Below are positions 25,361 through 32,345 of a stretch of DNA of 54,057 nt, one piece after another (the stretch's first letter is position 1; every line of letters begins with the position of its first letter). Below the pieces are notes generated by a model. That model ran no database searches. It had not been told where the DNA came from and saw only the letters and a program-made list of their open reading frames with translations. The stretch spans positions 1 through 54,057 of the forward strand of contig DATDAQ010000061.1 in NCBI GenBank assembly GCA_036525295.1. The letters are read 5' to 3'. The DNA comes from VRUE01 sp036525295 (lineage in GTDB: Bacteria > Actinomycetota > Thermoleophilia > Solirubrobacterales > 70-9). The translations under genes and the position numbers were made by a program.

Positions 25361-26038
25361 ATGGATCGGATGCAAAACAAGCCGCACCTCACCTACGCAA
25401 ACGTCGTCTCGACCCTGGCTCTCCTCCTCGTCCTCGGGAGCAGTGCTGCCTACGCGGCGGACAAGATCCGCTCCGGCGACATCGCCCCGGGGGCCGTCCG
25501 CACCTCCGACGTCTTCAAGAGGGCGATCGTCAGCGGCAAGATTGCGGTGGACGCGGTGCGGAGCAACCAGATCGCCGACGGCGCAGTCGGCTCGAAGCAG
25601 ATCGGGGCGGGCGCGGTCGCTCCCTCGAACCTCCAGTTCCCGGTTTCCTTCGTTGCCAGCCCCACCGGCGGTTCGGCGCCTGTGACCGGAGGGCCCGAGC
25701 CATACCCGCTGGCCGACAGCACCTGGGTCCAGAAGCCCGGCGAGATCGACGTCATCTTCGGCGCGGCCGTGGCGACGCTCGCCTACGACGAATCCGGCTC
25801 GGGCTCCTGCCGGGTGTACTTCGAAATCAACCTCAATGGCCAGCAGGTCGGCGGCGGCGAAGTCTCGACCGGCTCGACCACGCTCCAGCAGGTCGAACAG
25901 GACGTCGGCGCCCAGCCCCAGATGGACCCGGTCGCTCCAATCACCAACCAGCTGAGCGTCCAAACCGCCTCCAACGGAGCCTGCACGCCGGACTCCACCA
26001 TCGACTCGACCCGCTTCCGCGTCCTCGACTTCGGCTGA
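25361..26038 (+). CDS. Secreted protein with short GAV-x-S-x-x-I repeats, unknown function
   Basis: 225-aa exported protein. Signal peptide ANVVSTLALLLVLGSSAAYA with a probable cut before ADKIRS. Residues about 34-90 hold a repeated unit of the type I-x-x-G-A-V-R/G-x-S-x-x/Q-I (SGDIAPGAVRTSDV, SGKIAVDAVRSNQI, ADGAVGSKQIGAGAVAPSNL), which suggests a short beta-solenoid or stalk. The C-terminal part (about 95-225) looks like a compact beta domain with two Cys (GSCRVYFE and GACTPD). This architecture is common in secreted proteins of Thermoleophilia as I recall. ATG 25361 or ATG 25370. Probably at the cell surface; partner unknown. Confidence 0.72.
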   Translation: MDRMQNKPHLTYANVVSTLALLLVLGSSAAYAADKIRSGDIAPGAVRTSDVFKRAIVSGKIAVDAVRSNQIADGAVGSKQIGAGAVAPSNLQFPVSFVASPTGGSAPVTGGPEPYPLADSTWVQKPGEIDVIFGAAVATLAYDESGSGSCRVYFEINLNGQQVGGGEVSTGSTTLQQVEQDVGAQPQMDPVAPITNQLSVQTASNGACTPDSTIDSTRFRVLDFG

Positions 26039-26109
26039 GGAGACGCCCGAACCAGGGCAGCACCAGCCGGGCATGTGCACCGCCCGGCGGTCGCTGCCCT
26101 GAGCGCGGC

Positions 26110-26538
26110 CTACTGGTTCTGCTCGGCCTGGGCCCGGATGCGGTCCTCCTGCTCGCGCAGCTCCGGCGTGAACTCCTCGCCGAAGTCATCGGCCTCGAAG
26201 ACCTGCCGGATCTCGATCTCGCCGGGCTCCTCGTGCGGGTTGGGGCAGCGCTTGATCCATTCCACCGCCTCCTCGAAGGAGCCCACCTGCATCAGCCAGT
26301 AGCCGGCGATCAGCTCCTTGGTCTCGGCGAAGGGGCCGTCGGTCACGGTCCGCTCACTGCCGCCGCCGAAGCTGACGCGGGCGCCCTTGGAGGAGGGGTG
26401 CAGGCCCTCGCCGGCCAGCATCACGCCGGCCTTGACCATCTCCTCGTTGAACTCGCCCATCGCGGCGAGCAGCTCCTCGCTCGGCATCACGCCGGCCTCG
26501 GAGTCCTTGCTTGCCTTCACGATCGCCATCACTCTCAT
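26110..26538 (-). CDS. YCII-related (DGPF domain) protein
   Basis: 142-aa member of the YCII family. The signature TDGPFAETKELIAGYWLMQVGSFEEAVEWIKR is at about residues 66-98; MRVMAIVKASKDSEAG is the first strand. It is longer than the copy at 8.2 kb, with a charged C-terminal tail (FEADDFGEEFTPELREQEDRI). No sigma factor is beside it, so if it works with an ECF42 factor the partner is elsewhere. ATG 26538 has AAGGA just upstream (rc of TCCTTT). Confidence 0.88.
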   Translation of the reverse strand: MRVMAIVKASKDSEAGVMPSEELLAAMGEFNEEMVKAGVMLAGEGLHPSSKGARVSFGGGSERTVTDGPFAETKELIAGYWLMQVGSFEEAVEWIKRCPNPHEEPGEIEIRQVFEADDFGEEFTPELREQEDRIRAQAEQNQ

Positions 26539-26722
26539 CTTGGGGTCCTTTCGTCTCGTCTCGCGGGAGCTCGGTGTACCCGATATTCCCGCCTTTACCT
26601 CTTAGACGAACGGGGGATGCCGAAATCGACAGGGCGGATCGGGGAACCGGTGGGGTGGGTGGATACCTGAAAGACGCGTATGCTGTCGCGGTTACCAAGG
26701 AGACCCGGGGAGGGATCTGAGA

Positions 26723-27625
26723 GTGCGCCGAACGCTTCCGCTTGTCGTCGTCACCGTCATCGCAGTTGCCGCCGCAATGGCTTCTGCCGGTGCCGCGAGC
26801 GCCTTCCAAGTTGCCCATGCCACCGGACAATCGAGCGGTGCCGTGGCGCGCTACTGGACTGCCGAGCGCATGCAGCAGGCTGTGCCCGTTGATCGCGGCT
26901 CAGGGCCGCTGTCGGCAGTCCCCAAGGCGACCAAAGGCGGCAGCGTGTCGTCGACTGTGACCAGCAGCGAAGTGCCGCTGCCCTATCCGAGCGCCTACGG
27001 GAAGGTCTTCTTCACTAGCAACAGCGGCGTGAACTACGTCTGCTCCGGGTCCGCGCTCGTCAGCGCCAACGAGAGTGCGGTCTGGACCGCCGGGCACTGC
27101 GTCAACGAAGGGCCAGGCGCCTTCTACAAAAACTTCCTCTTCGTCCCGGCTTACCGGGACGGCAGCGCCCCATACGGCAAATTCGTCGCATCGAAACTGC
27201 TGACGACGTCAGGATGGCTCACCAGCGGCCAGTTCGGGGTTGACCTCGGCGCGGCCGTCGTCGGCACCAACGCCTCCGGGCAGACGCTCTCCGACGCCGT
27301 CGCCGAGGCGCCGATCGTCTTCGGTGCACCCCGCAACCAGGCCTACCGGATCTACGGCTATCCCGCCGCGAAGAAATTCAGTGGCCAGCGGCTGCGCGTC
27401 TGCCAGACCACGTGGTCGCTGGACGACACCTCGGCGAGCCCGGCGACGATGGGCGCCGGCTGCGACATGACGGGCGGCTCCAGCGGCGGGGCCTGGGTCA
27501 CCGGAGGCGGAGCCGTCGCCTCGGTGGTCAGCTACGGCTATCGGAGCCTGTCCAATGTGCTTTTCGGCCCGCACCTCGAGTTCGAGGCGCAGAGCCTTTA
27601 CGCCGCCGCCTCGAGCGGCCCGTAG
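26723..27625 (+). CDS. Secreted trypsin-like (V8/S1) serine protease
   Basis: 300-aa exported protease. Signal peptide LPLVVVTVIAVAAAMASAGAASA; a propeptide-like segment of about 60 residues follows. The catalytic triad is visible: His125 in WTAGHCV, Asp174 in FGVDLGAAV and Ser254 in MTGGSSGGAW. Two Cys pairs (VCSGS/GHC and VCQTT/GCDM) probably form disulfides. It resembles glutamyl endopeptidases (V8 group). The start is GTG 26723 after GGGGAGGGA. A strong hairpin spans its stop codon, ending transcription before the convergent gene. Confidence 0.88.
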   Translation: MRRTLPLVVVTVIAVAAAMASAGAASAFQVAHATGQSSGAVARYWTAERMQQAVPVDRGSGPLSAVPKATKGGSVSSTVTSSEVPLPYPSAYGKVFFTSNSGVNYVCSGSALVSANESAVWTAGHCVNEGPGAFYKNFLFVPAYRDGSAPYGKFVASKLLTTSGWLTSGQFGVDLGAAVVGTNASGQTLSDAVAEAPIVFGAPRNQAYRIYGYPAAKKFSGQRLRVCQTTWSLDDTSASPATMGAGCDMTGGSSGGAWVTGGGAVASVVSYGYRSLSNVLFGPHLEFEAQSLYAAASSGP

Positions 27626-27650
27626 GGCGCCCCTGAAAGCGGGCGCCCTA
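27623..27650. terminator. Bidirectional hairpin terminator
   Basis: Perfect 10-bp inverted repeat TAGGGCGCCC/GGGCGCCCTA (27623-27632 and 27641-27650) with an 8-nt loop. It includes the protease stop codon and lies between convergent genes. No U-tract follows, as is common for actinobacterial terminators. Confidence 0.65.
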
Positions 27651-27673
27651 CTGGCCGATCCACCTCGGAGCCG

Positions 27674-28084
27674 TCAGAAGCTTCCGAGCTGTTTGGAGAG
27701 GTTGTGCTCGGTGTCGCGGACGACGACATCGGAGAATCTGACCGTCATCGGTGGGCTGCAATCGGGCTGGAAGCTCGCCGTCAGGGTCAGCTCGAAGAGG
27801 GCCTTTCCGTTCTGGACCGGGAAGTCGCCCTCGGCCGAGACCGATTCCTTGTTGACCGCTTTCGGATGTTTGCCACCACCGTTGATGCATTCAGCCGTAG
27901 CGGTCACTTCGATGTGAACCTGCGTCTCGTTCCCCAGGCCGGCCTCCTTGCCGGAGACTGTCAAGGTGTCGCCGCTGCGGGTCGCCGTAACGCTTATGAA
28001 GTGCGGATTGCCCGCGAACACACTCGGCGCCGCGACGGCCATCGTCATCGACGCCACGATCGCGAGCAGTAGAAATCGACCCAT
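27674..28084 (-). CDS. Small secreted protein of unknown function
   Basis: 136-aa exported protein. Signal peptide MGRFLLLAIVASMTMAVAAPSVFA, then a beta-rich domain (HFISVTATRSGDTLTVSGKEAGL...ALFELTLTASFQPDC...VRFSDVVVRDTEHNL) with two Cys (AECING, DCSPP) likely disulfide-bonded. The pattern suggests an Ig-like or similar beta sandwich, but I recognise no family. ATG 28084 is supported by AAGGAGG just upstream; the frame extends to 28114. A 12-bp inverted repeat lies in the region 50 bp above the start. Confidence 0.7.
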   Translation of the reverse strand: MGRFLLLAIVASMTMAVAAPSVFAGNPHFISVTATRSGDTLTVSGKEAGLGNETQVHIEVTATAECINGGGKHPKAVNKESVSAEGDFPVQNGKALFELTLTASFQPDCSPPMTVRFSDVVVRDTEHNLSKQLGSF

Positions 28085-28133
28085 GGAATCCTCCTTAGCG
28101 CGCTTACTGCGCATACGAGGCTCCGCTAAATCA

Positions 28134-28170
28134 ACATCCCAACGAAAACCACCTCACCTCGTTGGGATGT
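28134..28170. repeat. Perfect 12-bp inverted repeat in a promoter region
   Basis: ACATCCCAACGA at 28134-28145 and its complement TCGTTGGGATGT at 28159-28170, separated by 13 bases. It lies upstream of the secreted protein gene read to the left and before the decayed gene at 28.2 kb. It could be an operator or a transcript hairpin. Confidence 0.6.
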
Positions 28171-28197
28171 ATCCGACGTTAGCTGCGTACTCCGCTG

Positions 28198-28533
28198 TTC
28201 TCAAGTCTGCCTCCAGTCGAGCACCGCCGCAAGCTGGCCGGCCCGGCGATCGCCACCGCCGACCGCCTCCAGGTCGGCACTGCCCTCCTGCACCTGGGAG
28301 GCGTCCGCTTCCCGATCTCCGGCCCCGTGCGCTACACGATGAACGCGAAGGAAGCCGTCGAGCTGTGCGGCCTGATTCCGCCGCAGGCCGCGATCCCGAT
28401 CCACTACGAGGGCTGGGAGCACTTCCGCCAAGGGCGAGAGGAGATCGAGCGCGAGCTCGCCGCCGCCCCAGAGGCAATCCGAGAGCGGATCCGGTGGCTG
28501 CCGATGGGGGTTGGGACCGCGGTTGCTGTCTGA
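28198..28533 (+). pseudogene. Decayed metallo-beta-lactamase-fold hydrolase (C-terminal fragment)
   Basis: The frame encodes only the last 110 or so residues of an MBL-fold hydrolase of the UlaG/UPF0173-like group: DRLQVGTALLHLGGVRFPISG, KEAVELCGLIPPQAAIPIHYEGWEHF (with the C-terminal metal-ligand His) and REEIERELAAAPEAIRERIRWLPMGVGT. The HxHxDH metal motif and N-terminal half are absent, and the sequence before 28198 is unrelated intergenic DNA. An ATG at 28327 is internal. Best read as the remains of a deletion; expression is unlikely to give an active enzyme. Confidence 0.72.
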
Positions 28534-28609
28534 GTGAGCGGGTCGGCCAGGGTTTCGGCGGCCAATGTTGGTCCCCAGGAAAGCGCATGACCTCGCCGAA
28601 CCCATCTCC

Positions 28610-28990
28610 ATGCTTCCCTTGGCTCTCGCGTTCCGCGGTCTTGCACGCGCCGTCTCCGGCGTTTGGCATGACCCCGAAACCAGGGCGCTGCCATTCGTAG
28701 CAGCCGCATTGGTGCTCACGGGAACGATCTTCTACTGGCGCTTCGAGGACTGGACCGTCGTCGAGGCGCTCTACTTCTCGACTGTGACCCTGACGACTGT
28801 CGGCTATGGAGACCTCGCCCCGACTACTGCCGGCACTCAGATCTTCACGATCTTCTACATCCTGACCGGGATCGGGGTGTTCGTTGCACTGCTGGCTTCG
28901 ATCGCGCAGCAGTACGTCGCACAGAAGGGCGAACGTGCTTCGGCACGAGAGCGGTTGGGCAACCGCCGAGAACGCGGCCAGACCGGCTAA
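28610..28990 (+). CDS. Two-helix potassium channel protein
   Basis: 126-aa ion channel subunit. Helix 1 ALPFVAAALVLTGTIFYWRF, a pore helix WTVVEALYFSTVTLTTVGYGDLAP with the K+ selectivity filter TVGYGD, and helix 2 QIFTIFYILTGIGVFVALLASIA. A basic C-terminal tail follows with no RCK/TrkA-N gating domain. Probably tetrameric in the membrane. ATG 28610 or ATG 28565 are both possible. Confidence 0.88.
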   Translation: MLPLALAFRGLARAVSGVWHDPETRALPFVAAALVLTGTIFYWRFEDWTVVEALYFSTVTLTTVGYGDLAPTTAGTQIFTIFYILTGIGVFVALLASIAQQYVAQKGERASARERLGNRRERGQTG

Positions 28991-29053
28991 GTCAGCTCAC
29001 CCAGTTCCTTCAGCTGGTCGATGGTCGAGCTGCCGCCCGTTAGAAATGAGAGC

Positions 29054-30220
29054 ATGGGGTCCGCCGTGGTCCAGCAACGCTCCCATCGGAAGCTCGTCGT
29101 GGCAATCCTCGTCGCCGCGACGTTGCTCGGCCTCGTCTCGGTCTTCTCGATCTGGGTCAAGCGCCAGGCCCTGGAGACCGACACCTGGACCGCCACCAGC
29201 ACGAAGCTGCTCGAAAACCAGGAGGTCAACGAGGCCCTCTCCGCCTTCATGGTGGAAGCGCTCTACGAAAACGTCGACGTGCAGGGAGAACTGGAGGGCG
29301 CCCTGCCGCCCGCGTTCGATCCGCTGGCGGGGCCGGCGGCTGCGGGCCTGCGGTCGCTCGCCGGCGATCTTGCCTCCGAGGCGCTGACCCGGCCGAGGGT
29401 GCAGGAGCTCTGGTCCGAAGCGAACCGCAATGCCCACGGGCTCTTCCTCGAACTGGTCGAGGGGGGTGGCGACACGCTCTCGACCGAAGGCGGCGAAGTG
29501 ACGCTCGACCTCGGGACGATCGTCGACCGCCTCGGCACGCAGCTCGGCGTCGACGTCGCCGACAAGCTCCCGCCCGACGCCGCGCGGATTCAGCTGCTCG
29601 AATCGGAAGAGCTCTCGACCGCGCAGGACGTGGTGAACGCGCTGAAGGGGCTCTCATTGATCCTCCCGCTCATCGCCCTGGCCCTATACGCACTCGCTGT
29701 CTACCTGGCCCGCGGCTGGCGTCGCGAGGCGATCCGGGCTTGGGGGATCAGCTGGATGTTGATCGGCCTGCTCGTCCTCATCGTCCGCTCGGTCGCCGGG
29801 GACGCGCTGGTGGGGAGCCTGGCCAGCTCGGAGTCGGTCGAGCCGGCGGTCGGCGAGGTCTGGGACATCGGCACCTCGCTGCTGCGAAACGGGGGCATCG
29901 CGATGTTCGCCTACGGCCTCGTCATCTTCCTCGGCGCCGTCCTTGCGGGGCCGCTCGGGCTCGCAAAGCGCGCCCGCCGCTCGCTGGCGCCGCTCCTGCG
30001 GGACCGGGGCAGCGCCTACGGCGCCGCGGCGCTCGTGGTCCTGCTCCTGCTCTGGTGGGGGCCGACCGAAGGCTTCCGCCGGCCGCTGCCGCTGCTCGTC
30101 CTGCTCGCTCTCTTCGTCGCCGGGATCGAGGCCCTCCGTGGCCAGACCCTGCGCGAGTTCCCGCAGGAGACCTGGGACACGCTGCGCGAGCGTTGGGCGG
30201 CGCGACTCGCCCAGCGATGA
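29054..30220 (+). CDS. Integral membrane protein of unknown function
   Basis: 388-aa protein. N-terminal helix LVVAILVAATLLGLVSVFSIWV, then an extracytoplasmic helical domain of about 150 residues (TDTWTATSTKLLENQEVNEALSAFMVEALYENVD...), followed by helices at LSLILPLIALALYALAVYLA, AWGISWMLIGLLVLIVRSV, IAMFAYGLVIFLGAVLAGPLGL, AALVVLLLLWWGP and LPLLVLLALFVAGIEAL. The ordering WTxTSxxLLxxxxVxxAL after helix 1 is a recurrent theme in actinobacterial membrane proteins I cannot name. ATG 29054 is chosen over 29021 because the membrane helix follows the usual short basic N-terminus. Confidence 0.75.
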   Translation: MGSAVVQQRSHRKLVVAILVAATLLGLVSVFSIWVKRQALETDTWTATSTKLLENQEVNEALSAFMVEALYENVDVQGELEGALPPAFDPLAGPAAAGLRSLAGDLASEALTRPRVQELWSEANRNAHGLFLELVEGGGDTLSTEGGEVTLDLGTIVDRLGTQLGVDVADKLPPDAARIQLLESEELSTAQDVVNALKGLSLILPLIALALYALAVYLARGWRREAIRAWGISWMLIGLLVLIVRSVAGDALVGSLASSESVEPAVGEVWDIGTSLLRNGGIAMFAYGLVIFLGAVLAGPLGLAKRARRSLAPLLRDRGSAYGAAALVVLLLLWWGPTEGFRRPLPLLVLLALFVAGIEALRGQTLREFPQETWDTLRERWAARLAQR

Positions 30221-30247
30221 GCTAGGGGAGGCCGTCTGCGAAGGCAG

Positions 30248-30655
30248 TTAGCTCGGGCTGACGCGGACGATCTCCTGGACGGCCCAGCCGTTGCCGTCCG
30301 GGTCCGCGAAGAACACGAAGCGGCCCCAGGGGAACTCCTGCACCTCGCTCGCCTCGACCCCGCGCTCCACCAGCTCCGCCCTGGCCGCGTCAGCGTTCTC
30401 GACAACCAGCTGCAGGCCCGAGACGCTCCCCGGTTGCATCTGGTGCGCGCCAGTGGTCAGCGAGATCGAGCAGGCCGAGCCGGGCGGGGTCAGCTGCACG
30501 AAGCGCAGCTCCTCGCTCACCTGGTGGTCGTGTTCGGCGATGAAGCCGACCCGGTCGACGTAGAAGGCCTTGGCCCGGTCGACGTCGGAGACCGGAACCT
30601 GCACCAGCTCCAGTCGCCACTCGATCTTCGATGCCGTGTTTCCCGCGTCCGTCAT
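30248..30655 (-). CDS. VOC family (glyoxalase/bleomycin-resistance-like) protein
   Basis: About 135-aa vicinal-oxygen-chelate protein with two beta-alpha-beta-beta-beta units: LELVQVPVSDVDRAKAFYVDRVGF and SGLQLVVENADAARAELVERGVE...WGRFVFFADPDGNGWAVQEI. The C-terminal Glu of a metal site may be in VQEI. ATG 30655 has GGAG 5 bp upstream; GTG 30661 is an alternative. It is divergent from a MarR regulator with dyads between them, so it is a probable target of that regulator. Confidence 0.88.
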   Translation of the reverse strand: MTDAGNTASKIEWRLELVQVPVSDVDRAKAFYVDRVGFIAEHDHQVSEELRFVQLTPPGSACSISLTTGAHQMQPGSVSGLQLVVENADAARAELVERGVEASEVQEFPWGRFVFFADPDGNGWAVQEIVRVSPS

Positions 30656-30701
30656 TCGCACTCCCTTCGTCAGCCGGGCGTCCTATGATTCTCTCGCCCG
30701 G

Positions 30702-30737
30702 TAAGTACCTTATCTGTCTAGTATCTTAGCAACTAAG
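30702..30737. promoter_or_regulatory. Dyad operators between VOC and MarR genes
   Basis: Two inverted repeats with the same half-site: TAAG-TAC-CTTA (30702-30712) and CTTAG-CAA-CTAAG (30725-30737). The second is immediately upstream of the MarR ATG at 30742. Together they look like binding sites of the MarR protein controlling both divergent genes. Confidence 0.5.
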
Positions 30738-30741
30738 AGAT

Positions 30742-31212
30742 ATGTCTGCAAGTCCAAAGCAACAGCTGATCGAGGAGCTGATCACCGCCTTCCGCGCCAG
30801 CGGAAACCAGGACAGCGCCTTCGAAAACCTCGCCGCTGATCGGCTCGGGGTCAACCGCACCGATCTGCACTGCCTGAACGCGATCGAGAACGCCGGCGGC
30901 CTCAGCGCCGGCGAGCTGGCGACCGAGGTGGGGCTGACCACCGGTGCGGTGACCGGCGTCGTCGACCGACTCGAGCGAGTCGGCTTCGCCCGCCGCGTCC
31001 CCGATCTCGCCGACCGCCGCCGCGTCAAGGTCGAGGTGACCCCGGAGTTCTACGCCCGCGCCAAACGGATCTGGGCCCCCCTGGCAGCAGAGTGGGAGGC
31101 GTCCCTGGCCAGCCGCTTCACCGCCGCCGAGCTGGCCCGGATCACCGAGTTCCTGCGGCTCACCAACGAGGTCGGCAAGCGCCATCTCGACCGGTTGGCG
31201 GGTGGGAGCTGA
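30742..31212 (+). CDS. MarR family transcriptional regulator
   Basis: 156-aa winged-helix regulator. The HTH is NAGGLSAGELATEVGLTTGAVTGVVDRLERVGFARRVPD and the wing is DLADRRRVKVEVTPEF (DxRxxxV/L motif). N- and C-terminal helices form the dimer interface. It is divergent from the VOC protein gene, with paired dyads in the 80-bp gap. Ligand unknown, probably a small phenolic or oxidant as for most MarR proteins. Confidence 0.9.
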   Translation: MSASPKQQLIEELITAFRASGNQDSAFENLAADRLGVNRTDLHCLNAIENAGGLSAGELATEVGLTTGAVTGVVDRLERVGFARRVPDLADRRRVKVEVTPEFYARAKRIWAPLAAEWEASLASRFTAAELARITEFLRLTNEVGKRHLDRLAGGS

Positions 31213-31248
31213 CCGGTCGAGCTGAGGGCGAAGCTGTACCGTCGCCTC

Positions 31249-31640
31249 GTGGCCGAGTGGGACGACGTGCGGCGGATCGCCCTGGCCCTGCCCGAGACCG
31301 GCGAGCGCCCGGCATACGGAAACACCGCCTGGCGGGTCCGGGACAAGATCTTCGTTTGGGAACGCCCCCTCCGCCCCAAGGAAGCAAGCGACCTCGGCGA
31401 GCGCGCGCCATCAGGCCCGATCCTGGCGGTCCGGGTCGAGGACCTGGGCGTGAAGGAGGCGCTGCTCCAAGACGACCCCGAGACCTTCTTCACCACCTCG
31501 CACTTCGACGGTTACGCCGCCGTCCTCATCCGCCTCGACCGGATCTCAGCCGAGGAGCTGAGCGAGCTGATCGTCGAAGCCTGGCTCTGCAGGGCCCAAA
31601 ACGACTCGCCAAGGAGTACCTCGAGAACGAGGCGGGGTGA
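31249..31640 (+). CDS. MmcQ/YjbR family DNA-binding-fold protein with an apparent 3' frameshift
   Basis: CyaY-like-fold protein of the MmcQ/YjbR family: WDDVRRIALALPETGERPAYGNTAWRV, FVWERPLRPKEASDL and a C-terminal ELSELIVEAWLCRA. As given, the frame then runs into unrelated sequence to 31773. The neighbouring frame from 31597 reads GPKRLAKEYLENEAG and stops at 31640, which is the expected family ending (AWxxRAPKRLAxEY). Adding one C to the run at 31595-31597 restores a normal protein of about 130 aa. Either a real recent frameshift or a homopolymer sequencing error. GTG start. Confidence 0.75.
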
Positions 31641-31681
31641 CATGACGGCTGCCGACCTGCTGTTCGGGGCGCTGAGCGGCG

Positions 31682-32293
31682 CTACCCACGCGGCGCTTGA
31701 CGCAGCAGCGCGGGCGACAGTCGCTGGACGTGGGCCAGCAGGCGCTCGTGGGTGGCGGCCTCGGGCTCGGTGAGGCGCAGGCGCAGCAGCTCGCGGCCGG
31801 CGACGTGGAGGATGCGCGCGGTGTACTCGATGTCTGAGATCTGCGGGTTGATCTCGAGCAGGACGTCCGCGATGTACTGGTGCACCACCGCCTGCGCGTG
31901 GGCGAGCCGTTCGTGCAGCTCGGGCGGCGCGCCCTCCGGCGGGAAGAGGAACAGCCGCCAGGTTGCGGGGTGCATGTCCACTGCGCGCAGGAAGCCGGCG
32001 AAGGCGTCGCTGAAGGTGCCGTCGTCCTCACCGGGCTCGCCGGATGCGGCGACGGCAGAGGCGAACTGAGCGCCGGCGCGCTCGGCCTCGCGATCCACAA
32101 GCGCGACGAACAGGCCGGGCAGATCGCCGAACTGCTGGTAGAGGACCGTGCGGGTGATGCCAGCCTCCGTGGCGATCCGGCCGAGCGTTGCGGCGTGGAA
32201 GCCCTCGGTGTCGACGATCGCGTGGGTCATGTCGAGAATCTGCTCGCGCCGGCTCTCTGCCGTCATTCGGTGTCGTCGGATCTGCTCGGTCAT
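31682..32293 (-). CDS. TetR family transcriptional regulator
   Basis: 203-aa TetR repressor with the HTH SRREQILDMTHAIVDTEGFHAATLGRIATEAGITRTVLYQQFGD (about residues 14-57, described by its ends). Its C-terminal domain lacks the PYLG signature of the 0-5 kb TetR cluster, so it is from a different subfamily. ATG 32293. It is divergent from the MpaB-family oxygenase gene with a palindrome in the 52-bp gap, so it most likely represses that gene and itself. Confidence 0.9.
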   Translation of the reverse strand: MTEQIRRHRMTAESRREQILDMTHAIVDTEGFHAATLGRIATEAGITRTVLYQQFGDLPGLFVALVDREAERAGAQFASAVAASGEPGEDDGTFSDAFAGFLRAVDMHPATWRLFLFPPEGAPPELHERLAHAQAVVHQYIADVLLEINPQISDIEYTARILHVAGRELLRLRLTEPEAATHERLLAHVQRLSPALLRQAPRG

Positions 32294-32305
32294 CGCCTGG
32301 CCAGA

Positions 32306-32333
32306 ACTTATAACGCGTAAGTAAGTAACTTAC
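32306..32333. promoter_or_regulatory. TetR operator between TetR and oxygenase genes
   Basis: Near-perfect palindrome GTAAGTAACTTAC (32321-32333; 6-bp arms around one A). A second overlapping dyad ACTTA...TAAGT (32306-32310 and 32318-32322) reuses its left arm. This arrangement suits a TetR dimer, or two dimers side by side. Confidence 0.6.
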
Positions 32334-32345
32334 AATGTGCAAGTT

